64,000 nt of DNA from Desulfovibrio sp. A2 (GTDB taxonomy: Bacteria; Desulfobacterota; Desulfovibrionia; Desulfovibrionales; Desulfovibrionaceae): assembly GCF_000226255.1 (NCBI RefSeq), contig NZ_AGFG01000039.1, forward strand, positions 43,440 through 107,439, read 5' to 3'. The stretch's first letter is position 1. Every line of letters starts with the position of its first letter. The notes under the pieces were generated by a model that saw only the letters and a list, made by a program, of their open reading frames with translations, did not search any database and was not told the DNA's origin. Both the position numbers and the translations under genes were made by a program. Of the stretch, positions 1 through 7,428 are shown one piece after another.

Positions 1-654
1 GGGCATCTGGGCATAGGCGTGCACGGCCCCGGCATTGATGCGGAACGGACGTGCGGCCACGTATTCGTTGTGCTCGGTCTCGGCATGCACCAGGAAGGTG
101 AACGCGCTGGAATTGCCCACCAGCATGCCCTGCCCCCGGCGCAGCATGGACATGGTGTCCACGCACACCCGGTGGCCAAGGCCCACGTTCTCCACCGCCG
201 TGACCACGGCGGGGGCAAGGTCGATGCAACCCTGCGACAGCTTGAGATCGGCCACGATGGACTTCAGTTCCCCTGCGCCCTCGGGCAGCACCACCACGGT
301 GGCCACGCCCCGCTCCAGAATGCCCGCCGCAAGGCGCGCCTCGGAAAGGTCGGCCACTTCCACGGCCACGTTGTCCGACTGCGCCAAAAGATTCTCCACC
401 GGAATGATCTCCCACCCGCGCGCCAGCACCACGGTTTCGCCCCGCGCCAGCCGCGCGGCGGCGTCCTCTTCGTCGGCCTTGGCCGACAGCGCGATGGTCA
501 CGACGTCCTCGTCGGCCAGCACCCGGCACCGGGCCAGCGCCGCCACCGAATCCACCTGCGCACGCGGCACGATGATGCCGTCCACGCCCGATTCCAGCGC
601 CAGGGTCACCAGGCCCTTGTCGAAAGGCACGCTCTTGAAAAGAATGGTCCGCAT
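1..654 (-). CDS. 3-dehydroquinate synthase II (AroB'-type), 3' end cut by the window edge
   Basis: This enzyme would convert 2-amino-3,7-dideoxy-D-threo-hept-6-ulosonate (ADH) to 3-dehydroquinate by NAD-dependent oxidative deamination, the second step of the archaeal-type entry into aromatic amino acid synthesis. The first 218 residues are visible and the C-terminus lies beyond position 1. Residues 158-177 read GLGHRVCVDTMSMLRRGQGM and are followed by LVGNSS and FLVHAE, a run I recognise as diagnostic of this family and not of classical AroB. The ATG at 654 is chosen because a GAGGGG Shine-Dalgarno lies just upstream. It sits 326 bp downstream of the ADH synthase gene, which makes its substrate, so the two are probably one transcript. 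By analogy with related genomes, further aromatic and trp genes are likely to follow outside the window; that part is inference. Confidence 0.9.
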   Translation of the reverse strand, partial: MRTILFKSVPFDKGLVTLALESGVDGIIVPRAQVDSVAALARCRVLADEDVVTIALSAKADEEDAAARLARGETVVLARGWEIIPVENLLAQSDNVAVEVADLSEARLAAGILERGVATVVVLPEGAGELKSIVADLKLSQGCIDLAPAVVTAVENVGLGHRVCVDTMSMLRRGQGMLVGNSSAFTFLVHAETEHNEYVAARPFRINAGAVHAYAQMP

Positions 655-980
655 CCGACCCCTCACATTTTTGTCATGGCGGCGAACCGCTCTATAAATC
701 CGCCCAGTGCGCGGCCCCATTCGGGCCAACTCTCTTCGGGAGGAACAAGGACATTCAGCCGTTCACTGCCGGACGTCATGCGCTTCCGACTCTCCCGGAT
801 TCGGCGCCGTTCCGTTCTCTGGCAAGGAGGTGGCCACCGCTCGAACCCGACCACTTCCCGCGCGCGTATCGGTGCGCCGGCTAGGAGGACAAGGATTCCG
901 GGAGGGAGCGTACTCTTTGGTACGTGACCGACCGGAAGCCGCCGTCCGACACCGCCCGCGCGCCGATACGCCGCGGGAAG
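655..980 (-). other. spacer between the two aromatic genes, with a possible tiny ORF
   Basis: This 326-bp gap inside a presumed operon is longer than usual. On the minus strand it holds a 38-codon frame (ATG at 779, stop at 663-665) that could be extended upstream to a GTG at 854. The peptide ends 8 bp before the next gene, so translational coupling is conceivable. Its codons are less GC-biased than those of its neighbours and I recognise no family. I therefore do not call it a gene. No terminator hairpin with a U-tract is seen here, so read-through to the downstream gene is plausible. Confidence 0.3.
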
Positions 981-1778
981 CTAGTCGCCGACGAGAGCCA
1001 TCGCCTGCTCCACATCCCAATCCTCATGCACCAGGCCGCGCAGGGCCTTGACGAGGGCGGGGGTGCGTTCGTGCTGAAAGATGTTGCGGCCCACGGAAAG
1101 ACCAGCCGCGCCAGCGCGCACCGCGTCGTGCACCATCTGCAGGAACGACCGGGTGGAATCCAGCTTGGGGCCGCCCGCGATGACCACGGGCACGCAACAG
1201 GAGGCCACCACGTGGGCGAAGCTGTCCATGTCGCCGGTGTAGGCCACCTTGACCACGTCGGCGCCCAGTTCCACGCCCACGCGGGCGGCGTGGGCCACCA
1301 CCTCGGGGTCATACTCGTTCTTGATGCGGGGGCCGCGGGCGTACATCATGGCCAAAAGCGGCATGCCCCAGTCGTTGGCCACGGTGGCCACGCGGCCAAG
1401 GTCGGCCAGCATGTCGCGTTCGGTCTCGTCGCCCAGGTTCACGTGCACGGACACACCGTCCGCGCCGTGCTTCAGGGCGTCTTCCACGGTGGCGACCAGG
1501 GTCTTGGCGTTGGGGCGGGGGGAAAGGGAGGTGGATGCGGAAAGGTGCACGATGAGGCCCACGTCGCGGCCGCCCTCGCGGTGGCCGCAGCGCACCAGGC
1601 CCTTGTGCATGAGCACGGCGTCCGCGCCGCCTTCGGCCACCTGGTTCACGGTTTCGCGCATGTCCACAAGGCCGTAGATGGGCCCCACGCTCACCCCGTG
1701 GTCCAGCGGCACGATGACGGCACGCCCGGTTTTTCGGTTGAAAATGCGCTCCATCCTGATTCTTTTGCCGATTTGCAT
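981..1778 (-). CDS. 2-amino-3,7-dideoxy-D-threo-hept-6-ulosonate synthase (ADH synthase, AroA'/DhnA-type aldolase)
   Basis: This class I aldolase would condense aspartate semialdehyde with a deoxyketohexose phosphate to give ADH, the first step of the DAHP-independent route to 3-dehydroquinate. The 265-aa length matches the family. VPLDHG (Asp26), MMYARGP (Tyr146) and [10 protein letters not shown] (Schiff-base Lys177) are the expected active-site segments. The frame is open much further upstream, but the ATG at 1778 has an AGGGGA ribosome-binding site and begins exactly where family similarity begins. The gene is the first of the aromatic operon. It is preceded at 2001-2181 by an aromatic-codon leader peptide and attenuator hairpins, so expression is probably set by charging of tRNA-Tyr, -Phe and -Trp. 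A fructose-bisphosphate aldolase role is the main alternative, but the adjacent AroB' gene argues against it. Confidence 0.9.
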   Translation of the reverse strand: MQIGKRIRMERIFNRKTGRAVIVPLDHGVSVGPIYGLVDMRETVNQVAEGGADAVLMHKGLVRCGHREGGRDVGLIVHLSASTSLSPRPNAKTLVATVEDALKHGADGVSVHVNLGDETERDMLADLGRVATVANDWGMPLLAMMYARGPRIKNEYDPEVVAHAARVGVELGADVVKVAYTGDMDSFAHVVASCCVPVVIAGGPKLDSTRSFLQMVHDAVRAGAAGLSVGRNIFQHERTPALVKALRGLVHEDWDVEQAMALVGD

Positions 1779-2000
1779 CGTATCGTCCCCTGTTCTTTCG
1801 GAAAGGTTGCGGCGCAACTGGCCGTGATCGTTCGTCCTTACCTTGCGACCGGGCCGTGTGGCGCGGACGCCGGGGGATATCCCCCGTGTACCGGGTACTG
1901 CTGATGCGGCAGCGTCGGGCTGCGGGCCGGGGTTGCCTTGCGGCGTGCCCGGCCTTTGGGGCACACGCTCCGGGGCGCGCCGCGCGTAACGCGCCACCGG

Positions 2001-2043
2001 AAAAAACAGAAAGGGGCCGCCGGCTTTTCGCCCGCGGCCCCTT
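2001..2043 (-). terminator. attenuator terminator of the aromatic operon
   Basis: Read on the minus strand, a perfect 10-bp stem (arms 2034-2043 and 2011-2020) has a loop that can extend by three further pairs. It is followed at once by TCTGTTTTTT (2010-2001). This is a textbook intrinsic terminator, but it lies between a leader peptide and the first structural gene, where it would stop nearly all transcription unless regulated. Its 5' arm and loop also pair with an upstream segment (see the antiterminator entry). Confidence 0.88.
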
Positions 2044-2103
2044 GAGTCTTCGTGTGTTTACACCTTCGTCAGATGCTTACGCACGCTCCATGCGGCCACG
2101 GGC
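2030..2103 (-). promoter_or_regulatory. antiterminator pairing segments
   Basis: The minus-strand segment 2103-2094 (GCCCGTGGCC, leader codons 27-30) is complementary over 10 positions, with one G-U pair, to 2039-2030 (GGCCGCGGGC). The second segment contains most of the terminator's 5' arm. Forming this helix excludes the terminator. The first segment lies just after the Tyr/Phe/Trp codons, so a ribosome stalled on those codons leaves it free, while a ribosome that reaches the stop codon covers it. This matches the classic 2:3 versus 3:4 switch of trp and phe attenuators. The mechanism is inferred from the sequence, not tested. Confidence 0.8.
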
Positions 2104-2181
2104 TTCTCCATAGCTAAAAAAGTACCAAAAGTAATAGTTGGTACGGAAAGCGGTGGTGAAGGTGGCGGAGGTGGAAAGCAT
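2077..2181 (-). CDS. aromatic operon leader peptide (34 aa)
   Basis: This short frame starts at an ATG at 2181, with an AAGGA ribosome-binding site 12 bases upstream, and stops at TAA 2077-2079. Residues 16-24 read YYFWYFFSY: four Tyr, three Phe and one Trp within nine codons, far beyond chance in this genome. It ends 34 bp before a strong intrinsic terminator and about 300 bp before the ADH synthase gene. Its job would be to sense starvation for any of the three aromatic amino acids by ribosome stalling, so that the antiterminator forms and the operon is transcribed. Most leader peptides sense one or two amino acids; one covering all three suits a gene set for the common pathway. The peptide itself probably has no function. 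Confidence 0.88.
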   Translation of the reverse strand: MLSTSATFTTAFRTNYYFWYFFSYGEARGRMERA

Positions 2182-2248
2182 CTTGAATGATGTCCTTGCG
2201 GAAATCCGGTTTGGTGTCCCGACGTTATCCGTTTCAGGTGTTTCGGGA

Positions 2249-2278
2249 AACGTACGCCCGCCCCGCGAAAGCTGTCAA
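2249..2278 (-). promoter_or_regulatory. predicted sigma-70 promoter of the aromatic operon
   Basis: On the minus strand a perfect TTGACA (-35, 2278-2273) is followed after 18 bases by TACGTT (-10, 2254-2249), which matches the consensus at only three positions. Transcription would start near 2242, giving a leader of about 60 bases before the leader peptide. The weak -10 makes the exact position uncertain. Confidence 0.5.
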
Positions 2279-2284
2279 GCGGAA

Positions 2285-2599
2285 TATTCGGGGCAATCCC
2301 GTTTTTCCACGGCTTCAGCCTTGTTCTGTTTTACGTTTTTGTTTCTCCAAACACTCATCGCGTATTCAAATTTGTAATTATAATGCCAAGCACATTGCCG
2401 CCCACCTCGCCTACTGACCCGTGATGCCTTGAAATTCACCATGTTGCCGCCGTTGGCCCCTGTTTTGCTAACTTCCCGGCATGGTCACGTGGACGGCTTG
2501 CCGCCGTGCACGCCCCCCCTCTCCGGTTGCCCGCCGGAAAGGGGACCGGACATAACAGCAACCACAGGGCCTCCGCCGCGACCGGCACGGAAAGACGCC
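2285..2599. other. AT-rich intergenic region
   Basis: This stretch between the aromatic operon promoter and the small plus-strand gene is unusually AT-rich at 2300-2400. It contains a TATAAT on the plus strand (2379-2384), but no recognisable -35 lies at the right distance. A plus-strand frame continues upstream through here from the gene at 2600 to a TTG at 2429, without a ribosome-binding site. I see no RNA motif I can name. Confidence 0.3.
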
Positions 2600-3205
2600 A
2601 TGCACCCCGCACACCGCCATACGCCAGACAGCCCCGCACACCGCCGCCACGGCGCGGCCCGCGCCACGGCCCTGGCCCTGCGCGACCACGCGGACGTGCT
2701 GCCCTTCCTGTGCGCGGAACCGGCCGGAGACCCCGCCATACCAGCGCCGCCCGCGGGCGCCGGACGTGCCTGCGACACGCCCGGCCACACCTCGCGCGGC
2801 CTTGCGCCGGGGCTCTCGTGCCTTCTGGCGGCCGGGCTGGGCGTGATTGCCGCCGCCCTGCCCGGCGACCCGGCCCGCGTCGTCTGCGCGGCCATGGTGT
2901 GCGCGTGGCTGGTGTTCACCATGCACGTGGCCGCCGCCTCGCTGCGCAGCCTGCTGCGCGCCCCGGCGGATGTCGATGCCCGCAACCTTGATGTTTTGCT
3001 GCGCGCCCGCGTGCACGCCGCCCCCCATGCGGGGGACGGCATCCGCGCGACGGGCGGTGGATTTCCGCCGGAGGCCCTTGGCGCACACACCGCGCCAGGC
3101 TTCGCGGTTCCTTCCGTGCACCGGTCCGCCGGGGGGAGCACCCTGCCGCTCCACCTGCAACCCGGCAAGATCGCGCACGGTTCCTCGCCTTGGCGAAGGA
3201 ACTGA
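2600..3205 (+). CDS. hypothetical membrane protein
   Basis: I do not recognise a family. The predicted 201-aa product starts with a His/Pro/Ala-rich N-terminus. Two hydrophobic segments follow near residues 75-92 (LSCLLAAGLGVIAAALP) and 97-118 (VVCAAMVCAWLVFTMHVAAA), then a polar C-terminus. The ATG at 2600 has a modest GGAAAG site; upstream starts in the same frame lack one. Third codon positions are strongly GC, as in real genes here. It is followed by a hairpin across the stop codon (3180-3202) and a strong terminator, supporting a transcribed unit on this strand. It could still be a chance frame in GC-rich DNA. Confidence 0.42.
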   Translation: MHPAHRHTPDSPAHRRHGAARATALALRDHADVLPFLCAEPAGDPAIPAPPAGAGRACDTPGHTSRGLAPGLSCLLAAGLGVIAAALPGDPARVVCAAMVCAWLVFTMHVAAASLRSLLRAPADVDARNLDVLLRARVHAAPHAGDGIRATGGGFPPEALGAHTAPGFAVPSVHRSAGGSTLPLHLQPGKIAHGSSPWRRN

Positions 3206-3260
3206 CAACGGCGTGAACGGGCGGCGACACCCCAGCAACCCCCGCCGCCCGCACCCTCCG

Positions 3261-3312
3261 CCGGACCGGGGCACCCTTCCCCCGCCCGCCGCCCCGGTCC
3301 GGCCCTTTTTTT
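3261..3312 (+). terminator. intrinsic terminator
   Basis: An 11-bp perfect stem (3261-3271 with 3292-3302, core CCGGACCGGGG) is followed after three C by seven T. It separates the small membrane protein gene from the EAL gene that starts at 3346. The 20-nt loop is GC-rich. Confidence 0.78.
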
Positions 3313-3345
3313 GCCCGCGCGCCGCCGCGCCCACGAGACGACCAC

Positions 3346-4686
3346 ATGATCGCCACGACCACGGCGCGCGCAGCCTCCCCCTCGCCCGCCGAACCGCATA
3401 GCCACACCCCTTCCGCCGCCCGTCCAGCGGCGCATGGCGGCACGCCCGCCCGCGAAAAGGGACGCCCCCCGGCGCCTGGCCTGGCCATTGCCGACGTGTT
3501 CACCCTGTTCCAGCCGCTGGTTTCCGTGCGCCGCAACGCGGTTGTGGGCATGGAGGCATTGAGCCGGGGCCGGGTGCCCGGCGGCGCGGTGATGCCCCCG
3601 GACATCATGTTTTCCACGGCAGCCGCCAACGGCGGCGCGCTGGAACTGGACCGCCTGTGCCGCGAGCGGGCCTTTGCCGCCTTTGCGCCGTTGGTGCGCC
3701 GCAGGCCGGAACTCCTGCTGTTCGTGAACATCGACACCGCCGTGCTGCGGCGCGGGGTGGTGGGGTCCGGGCACATCCAGCGGCTGGCCGAGTCCACGGG
3801 CATAAGCCCCAACAACGTGGTGTTGGAAATCGTGGAGTCGCAGGTGGACGACACCGACGCGCTGATGGATTTCGCCGCGCGCCACCGCAAGCTGGGCTTC
3901 CTGGTGGCCCTGGACGACGTGGGGGCGGGGCATTCCAACCTCGAGCGCATCGCCGCGCTGAAGCCCGACGTGCTCAAGCTGGACCGTTCGCTGGTGTCCG
4001 GCCTGCCCGATTCGTTCCACCGCCAGGAGGTGGTGCGGGCGCTGGTGGGCCTTGCCCGGCGCATCGGGGCCATGACCGTGGCCGAGGGCGTGGAGCACGA
4101 GGCCGAGGCCGCCCTGCTGATGGACCTGGGGGCCGACGTGATGCAGGGCTTTCTGTTCGCGCATCCCTCGCCAGAAGGGGCGGTGGCCGAAGGCGGCACG
4201 GCCATGCACAACGTGGCCCGCGCCTATGCGCTGCTCACCCTGGCCCAGGTGGAGGAAGAGGAACGCCGCGTGGCCACCCTGCGCAGTGCCGTGCACCGCC
4301 TGCGCGAGGACCTGCACCGCGCCCGCCCCGGCGATTTCGACGGGATACTGGCTGGATACCTGAACGCGGAATCGACCCTGGAATGCCTGTACGTGCTCGA
4401 CGCCTCGGGTCGGCAGATATCGGACACGGTGTGCAACCCCTACCGGCTTTCGGCCAGCAGGCGCTTCATCTACCAGCCCGCCCGGCGCGGCACGGACCAT
4501 TCGCTGAAGGAATATTTTCTGCCCATGCGCAGCGGCATAGAGGAATGCCTGACCGCCCCGTACATTTCGCGGGCCTCGGGCAACCTGTGCGTGACCCTGG
4601 CGGTGCGCTTTACCGATGCCTCTGGCGCGCCCCACGTACTGTGCGCCGACGCGGGCCGCCCCGACCGCAGGCGGCGCGGGGCGTAG
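3346..4686 (+). CDS. EAL-domain cyclic-di-GMP phosphodiesterase with C-terminal sensor-like domain
   Basis: This protein would hydrolyse c-di-GMP to pGpG. After a Pro/Ala/His-rich N-terminal tail of about 45 residues, an EAL domain spans roughly 50-285. All catalytic landmarks are present: Glu70 in MEAL, Asn128, Glu161 in LEIVES, Asp190-Asp191 in LDDVGAG, Lys211 in KLDRS, Glu247 in AEGVE and Gln267 in MQGFL. Activity is therefore expected. A charged, possibly coiled-coil segment (300-330) leads to a C-terminal region (330-440) with the feel of a Cache/PAS-type sensor (CLYVLDASGRQISDTV, YISRASGNLCVTLAVRF). The order is unusual, because most EAL proteins carry the sensor N-terminally. It is monocistronic. 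What it senses cannot be read from the sequence. Confidence 0.88.
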   Translation: MIATTTARAASPSPAEPHSHTPSAARPAAHGGTPAREKGRPPAPGLAIADVFTLFQPLVSVRRNAVVGMEALSRGRVPGGAVMPPDIMFSTAAANGGALELDRLCRERAFAAFAPLVRRRPELLLFVNIDTAVLRRGVVGSGHIQRLAESTGISPNNVVLEIVESQVDDTDALMDFAARHRKLGFLVALDDVGAGHSNLERIAALKPDVLKLDRSLVSGLPDSFHRQEVVRALVGLARRIGAMTVAEGVEHEAEAALLMDLGADVMQGFLFAHPSPEGAVAEGGTAMHNVARAYALLTLAQVEEEERRVATLRSAVHRLREDLHRARPGDFDGILAGYLNAESTLECLYVLDASGRQISDTVCNPYRLSASRRFIYQPARRGTDHSLKEYFLPMRSGIEECLTAPYISRASGNLCVTLAVRFTDASGAPHVLCADAGRPDRRRRGA

Positions 4687-4777
4687 CCCCGGCGGCCCGG
4701 CCTCCCTCCCGCCGGACTGACGGCCCACCGGCCATGCGGGGCACCCGGCCATGGTTCCTTTCCCTTCCCTCCACGCG

Positions 4778-4814
4778 CAAGGCCGCCCCCCCGGAACCCC
4801 GGAGGGCGGCCTTG
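4778..4814. terminator. strong hairpin after the EAL gene, no clear U-tract
   Basis: An 11-bp perfect stem (4778-4788 with 4804-4814, core CAAGGCCGCCC) lies between the EAL gene and the convergent DHH gene. Neither side has a run of T, so it may act as a transcript 3' end or a processing or stability element rather than as a standard terminator. Confidence 0.45.
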
Positions 4815-4990
4815 CCATATGCGCGCGGCAGGCGGCATGACGGCTGAGAACCGCAAACCGCCCCGTGAACGAGCGCGATTGCACGCCATGGGGCGTGGCG
4901 CACGCGAATCGGCACGGTGCACGGCAACACCGGCCCGCAAGAAAGAGGAAAATACGGGGGGAGTAGGACGAAATCGCGCGGCCGGGGCCG

Positions 4991-6220
4991 TTACTTGGCG
5001 CCCGTCACCACGGGCGCGTCCGGTGCGACTGCCGCAACGGGCGCATCAGACACACCGGGCGCACCGGCGGGGGGTGCGGCCGTGCCCACGGGCAGTGCCT
5101 TGACCGGGGCCTTCTGGGCGGGTTGCGGGGCAGCCTCGGCGTCCGGCTTGACGTCCGGCTTGACGTCCGGCTTGACGTCCGGCTTATCCACGGCCTTGGC
5201 GTCTGCTTTGGCGTCCGGCTTCGCCTCGGGCTTCACCTTGGCCCGCTTGCGGGGGGCCAGCAGCCGCTTGTAGATGAAGAACTCCACGTTGCGGCCTTCG
5301 GCGGTGGACAGGGGAATCTCGGCGCGGGCCATGGCCCGGTGCCCCCCGGCCGAGCCCACGTCGCCGAACTGGAGATTGGCGTACCGGCCAAGGTCGCGCC
5401 CCATGCCGTCGCCGCGCAGGATGACCACGATGGTATCCCCGTACACCCCGCACACCGCCGCCCAGCGGATTTCGTGCACCCGCATGAAGAAGTCGGCGAT
5501 GACCACCAGGATGTCCGGGTTTTCCACCTCGCCCACGTACACGTACTGGCCGGTGCCCAGCTTGTGCATGCTGATGAACGCGCGAGAGAAGTAGTCCAGC
5601 CAGTGCAGCCGAAATTCACTGCGCACGATGCGCGACAGCAGGGCGTGATCCGCGAACTTGCTCAGATAGCGGTAGGCGCGCATGTCCACGTCGCAGAAGG
5701 CGCGCTCGAAGCTGGCGGTGTCGGTCTTGATGCCGAACTGCAACGCCGTGGCCAGCAGCTTTCCGGGCCGGATGCCGAGATTGTACAGGTACTCGGTCAT
5801 GACGGTGGAGGTGGCCCCGTAGTCGTTGCGGATCTCCTTGAAGTCGGCCACCACCGGGTGTTCCTCGCTGAGGGGGTGGTGGTCGATGACCAGGGAGAAG
5901 TGCAGGTCCTTGAAGGAAGGGTGGTGGTGGGGCTGCGAATCGACCACGGCGAAACGGTCGAACTGGGCGGCCAGCGTGGGGGTAAGCTTGACCATGGGGA
6001 TGCGCAGGTAGCGGGCCATGGCCAAGTTGTCGGGCCGGGTGATCTCGTTGACGCGGGCGATGGCCACGTCGTCCACGCGGTGGATCATGATGCGTTTCAG
6101 CGCCAGGGCCGAGGCCATGGCGTCCGGGTCCGCGTTGATCACGATGAGCCAGCGTTCGGCGCGGTCGAGCAGCTCCAGCAGATGGGTGAGCTTTGTCTCC
6201 AGCTTCCTGAAGTAACTCAT
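4991..6220 (-). CDS. DHH-family phosphoesterase with low-complexity Lys/Pro/Asp tail
   Basis: This is a RecJ/NrnA-like DHH phosphoesterase of 409 aa. The N-terminal DHH domain shows NADPDAMASA (30-38), VVDSQP (92-97) and VIDHHP with DHH at 113-115. The DHHA1 domain carries the substrate-binding GSAGGH (289-294). Likely substrates are short oligonucleotides or cyclic-dinucleotide products such as pGpG or pAp, but the exact one cannot be read. From about residue 325 the chain becomes a disordered Lys/Pro/Asp/Ala tail including DVKP repeats encoded by 12-bp tandem units. The ATG at 6220 has a GAGAGGA site, and open frame further upstream has none. It lies downstream of the CbiR-like gene on the same strand. 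The neighbouring EAL gene, which makes pGpG, is suggestive but convergent. Confidence 0.82.
   Translation of the reverse strand: MSYFRKLETKLTHLLELLDRAERWLIVINADPDAMASALALKRIMIHRVDDVAIARVNEITRPDNLAMARYLRIPMVKLTPTLAAQFDRFAVVDSQPHHHPSFKDLHFSLVIDHHPLSEEHPVVADFKEIRNDYGATSTVMTEYLYNLGIRPGKLLATALQFGIKTDTASFERAFCDVDMRAYRYLSKFADHALLSRIVRSEFRLHWLDYFSRAFISMHKLGTGQYVYVGEVENPDILVVIADFFMRVHEIRWAAVCGVYGDTIVVILRGDGMGRDLGRYANLQFGDVGSAGGHRAMARAEIPLSTAEGRNVEFFIYKRLLAPRKRAKVKPEAKPDAKADAKAVDKPDVKPDVKPDVKPDAEAAPQPAQKAPVKALPVGTAAPPAGAPGVSDAPVAAVAPDAPVVTGAK
5141..5188 (-). repeat. 12-bp tandem repeat in the DHH gene tail
   Basis: The plus-strand unit GTCCGGCTTGAC occurs three times exactly and a fourth time with two changes. 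It encodes repeated Asp-Val-Lys-Pro in the disordered tail. Copy number can change without shifting the frame. Degenerate Lys-Pro-Asp-Ala units continue to about 5235. Confidence 0.85.
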
Positions 6221-6375
6221 GGTTTCCTCTCGGCCCCGGCCACATATGCGTCCGCCGCGCTGCGACGCGCGGCGCTGTGTCCTGTTGCGAAATCCTGCTG
6301 AAGGTTGTCGCCGCCGCCCGACTATCCGGGCGGTTCCGGCACTTCCGGCATCCCCTTCACCGGTGGGTCTTCCGA

Positions 6376-7185
6376 CTACCCGGCGGCCAGCAGGCGGTCC
6401 AGCACCGGCAGCGAGGCCAGCACCCCGTCCCAGGCGAACACCTCCACCGTCAGCACCGCATCCGGCGGCAGGGCGGGCAACACCCGTGCGGCCCATGCCG
6501 CCTCGGGGGGCGTCAGCTCCGTGAGGGGACGGTGACGGTCCATGCCGCCCGGTGCGTGCACGTGCGCCATGCGCACCCGCGCCAGCAGCGCGGCGGATGC
6601 GGGCAGCCTATGTTGACCGTAGGTCAGGACATGGCCCATGTCCAGACACACATTGCAGTTTCCGTCGGCGATGGCCGGAATCAGGTCCACCAGATCCTGC
6701 CCGGCGATGTTTTCCAGCAGCAGATCGGCCGGGTTCCGGCCGTGGCGCGCCCATTCGTCCAGAAACACGCCCAGCAGCCGGGCCGGGCCGGACGGACCGG
6801 CAAAACCCGCCGCATGGGCCTGCTCCGGCGTGGGCGGGTGCAGCACCGCGCGCCGCGCGCCCAGAAAGGCCGCCCTGTCCATCAGCAGGGCACAGACGCG
6901 CGCCGCGCCCGTGCCGGGCGCGCCATGCGGGCCGTGGCCCCACGCAAGGTCCACCGGAAGGTGGGCGTGCCAGGACAGGGGCAGCCCGGCAAGGGCCGGG
7001 GGCAGATCGGCATCGGTGTAGGCAAGGCAGGCTTCGGCCTCGAACAGGCACAGCCCCACCTCGTGCACTTTCTCCGAAAGAAATGCGCAATTATCATGGA
7101 CGTTGCCGGAAATGACCCACGAGGGGGCCGCCACGGTTCTGGACAGAAGCCGAGGCGATGCGGTAAGGGCCTGCGAAACGTGCAT
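6376..7185 (-). CDS. TIM-barrel metal-dependent hydrolase/isomerase-like protein, possibly CbiR
   Basis: This 269-aa protein belongs to the xylose-isomerase/AP-endonuclease-2 barrel superfamily. Metal-ligand-type segments recur at strand ends: HAHLPVDL, AVLHPP, LLLENIAG, NVCLDMGH and MAHVHAPGG. The N-terminus (APSWVISGNVHDNCAFLS... VGLCLFE) resembles my memory of CbiR, a phosphodiesterase that removes the nucleotide loop of scavenged corrinoids for cobamide remodelling. That assignment is moderate; a generic sugar phosphate isomerase/epimerase is the alternative. The ATG at 7185 is preferred over an upstream TTG. No cobalamin riboswitch is recognisable upstream. It is followed on the same strand by the DHH phosphoesterase after about 155 bp. 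Confidence 0.6.
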   Translation of the reverse strand: MHVSQALTASPRLLSRTVAAPSWVISGNVHDNCAFLSEKVHEVGLCLFEAEACLAYTDADLPPALAGLPLSWHAHLPVDLAWGHGPHGAPGTGAARVCALLMDRAAFLGARRAVLHPPTPEQAHAAGFAGPSGPARLLGVFLDEWARHGRNPADLLLENIAGQDLVDLIPAIADGNCNVCLDMGHVLTYGQHRLPASAALLARVRMAHVHAPGGMDRHRPLTELTPPEAAWAARVLPALPPDAVLTVEVFAWDGVLASLPVLDRLLAAG

Positions 7186-7428
7186 ACCGTTCCGGTTACG
7201 GGCTTTCCGCCCGCCGGGCAAGCGCGGCCCGGCAAAAATGTGCCGCCCGCGCCCGCCGGAACGCCGGTTTCCCGCCGTCCGTCAGTGTCCGCCCACGTTC
7301 GGCAGACGCGCCCCTTCCGCAAGGTGCCGTCACCATGGACCACGGCCCGCCACGGCATGCGGCATGCACGGCATACGTCGTTCCCCCGTCAGACTTCGGT
7401 TGACCACGACGGGGAACAGGAGACCTGG

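Noticed and set aside
3180..3312. c-di-GMP riboswitch ahead of the EAL gene
   Set aside because: The conserved sequence boxes of GEMM-type riboswitches are absent; the structures look like a stop-codon hairpin and an ordinary terminator.
2485..4884. Long minus-strand open frame of 799 codons
   Set aside because: It is the antisense of the membrane protein and EAL genes, arises from high GC content, and has no recognisable domain or ribosome-binding site.
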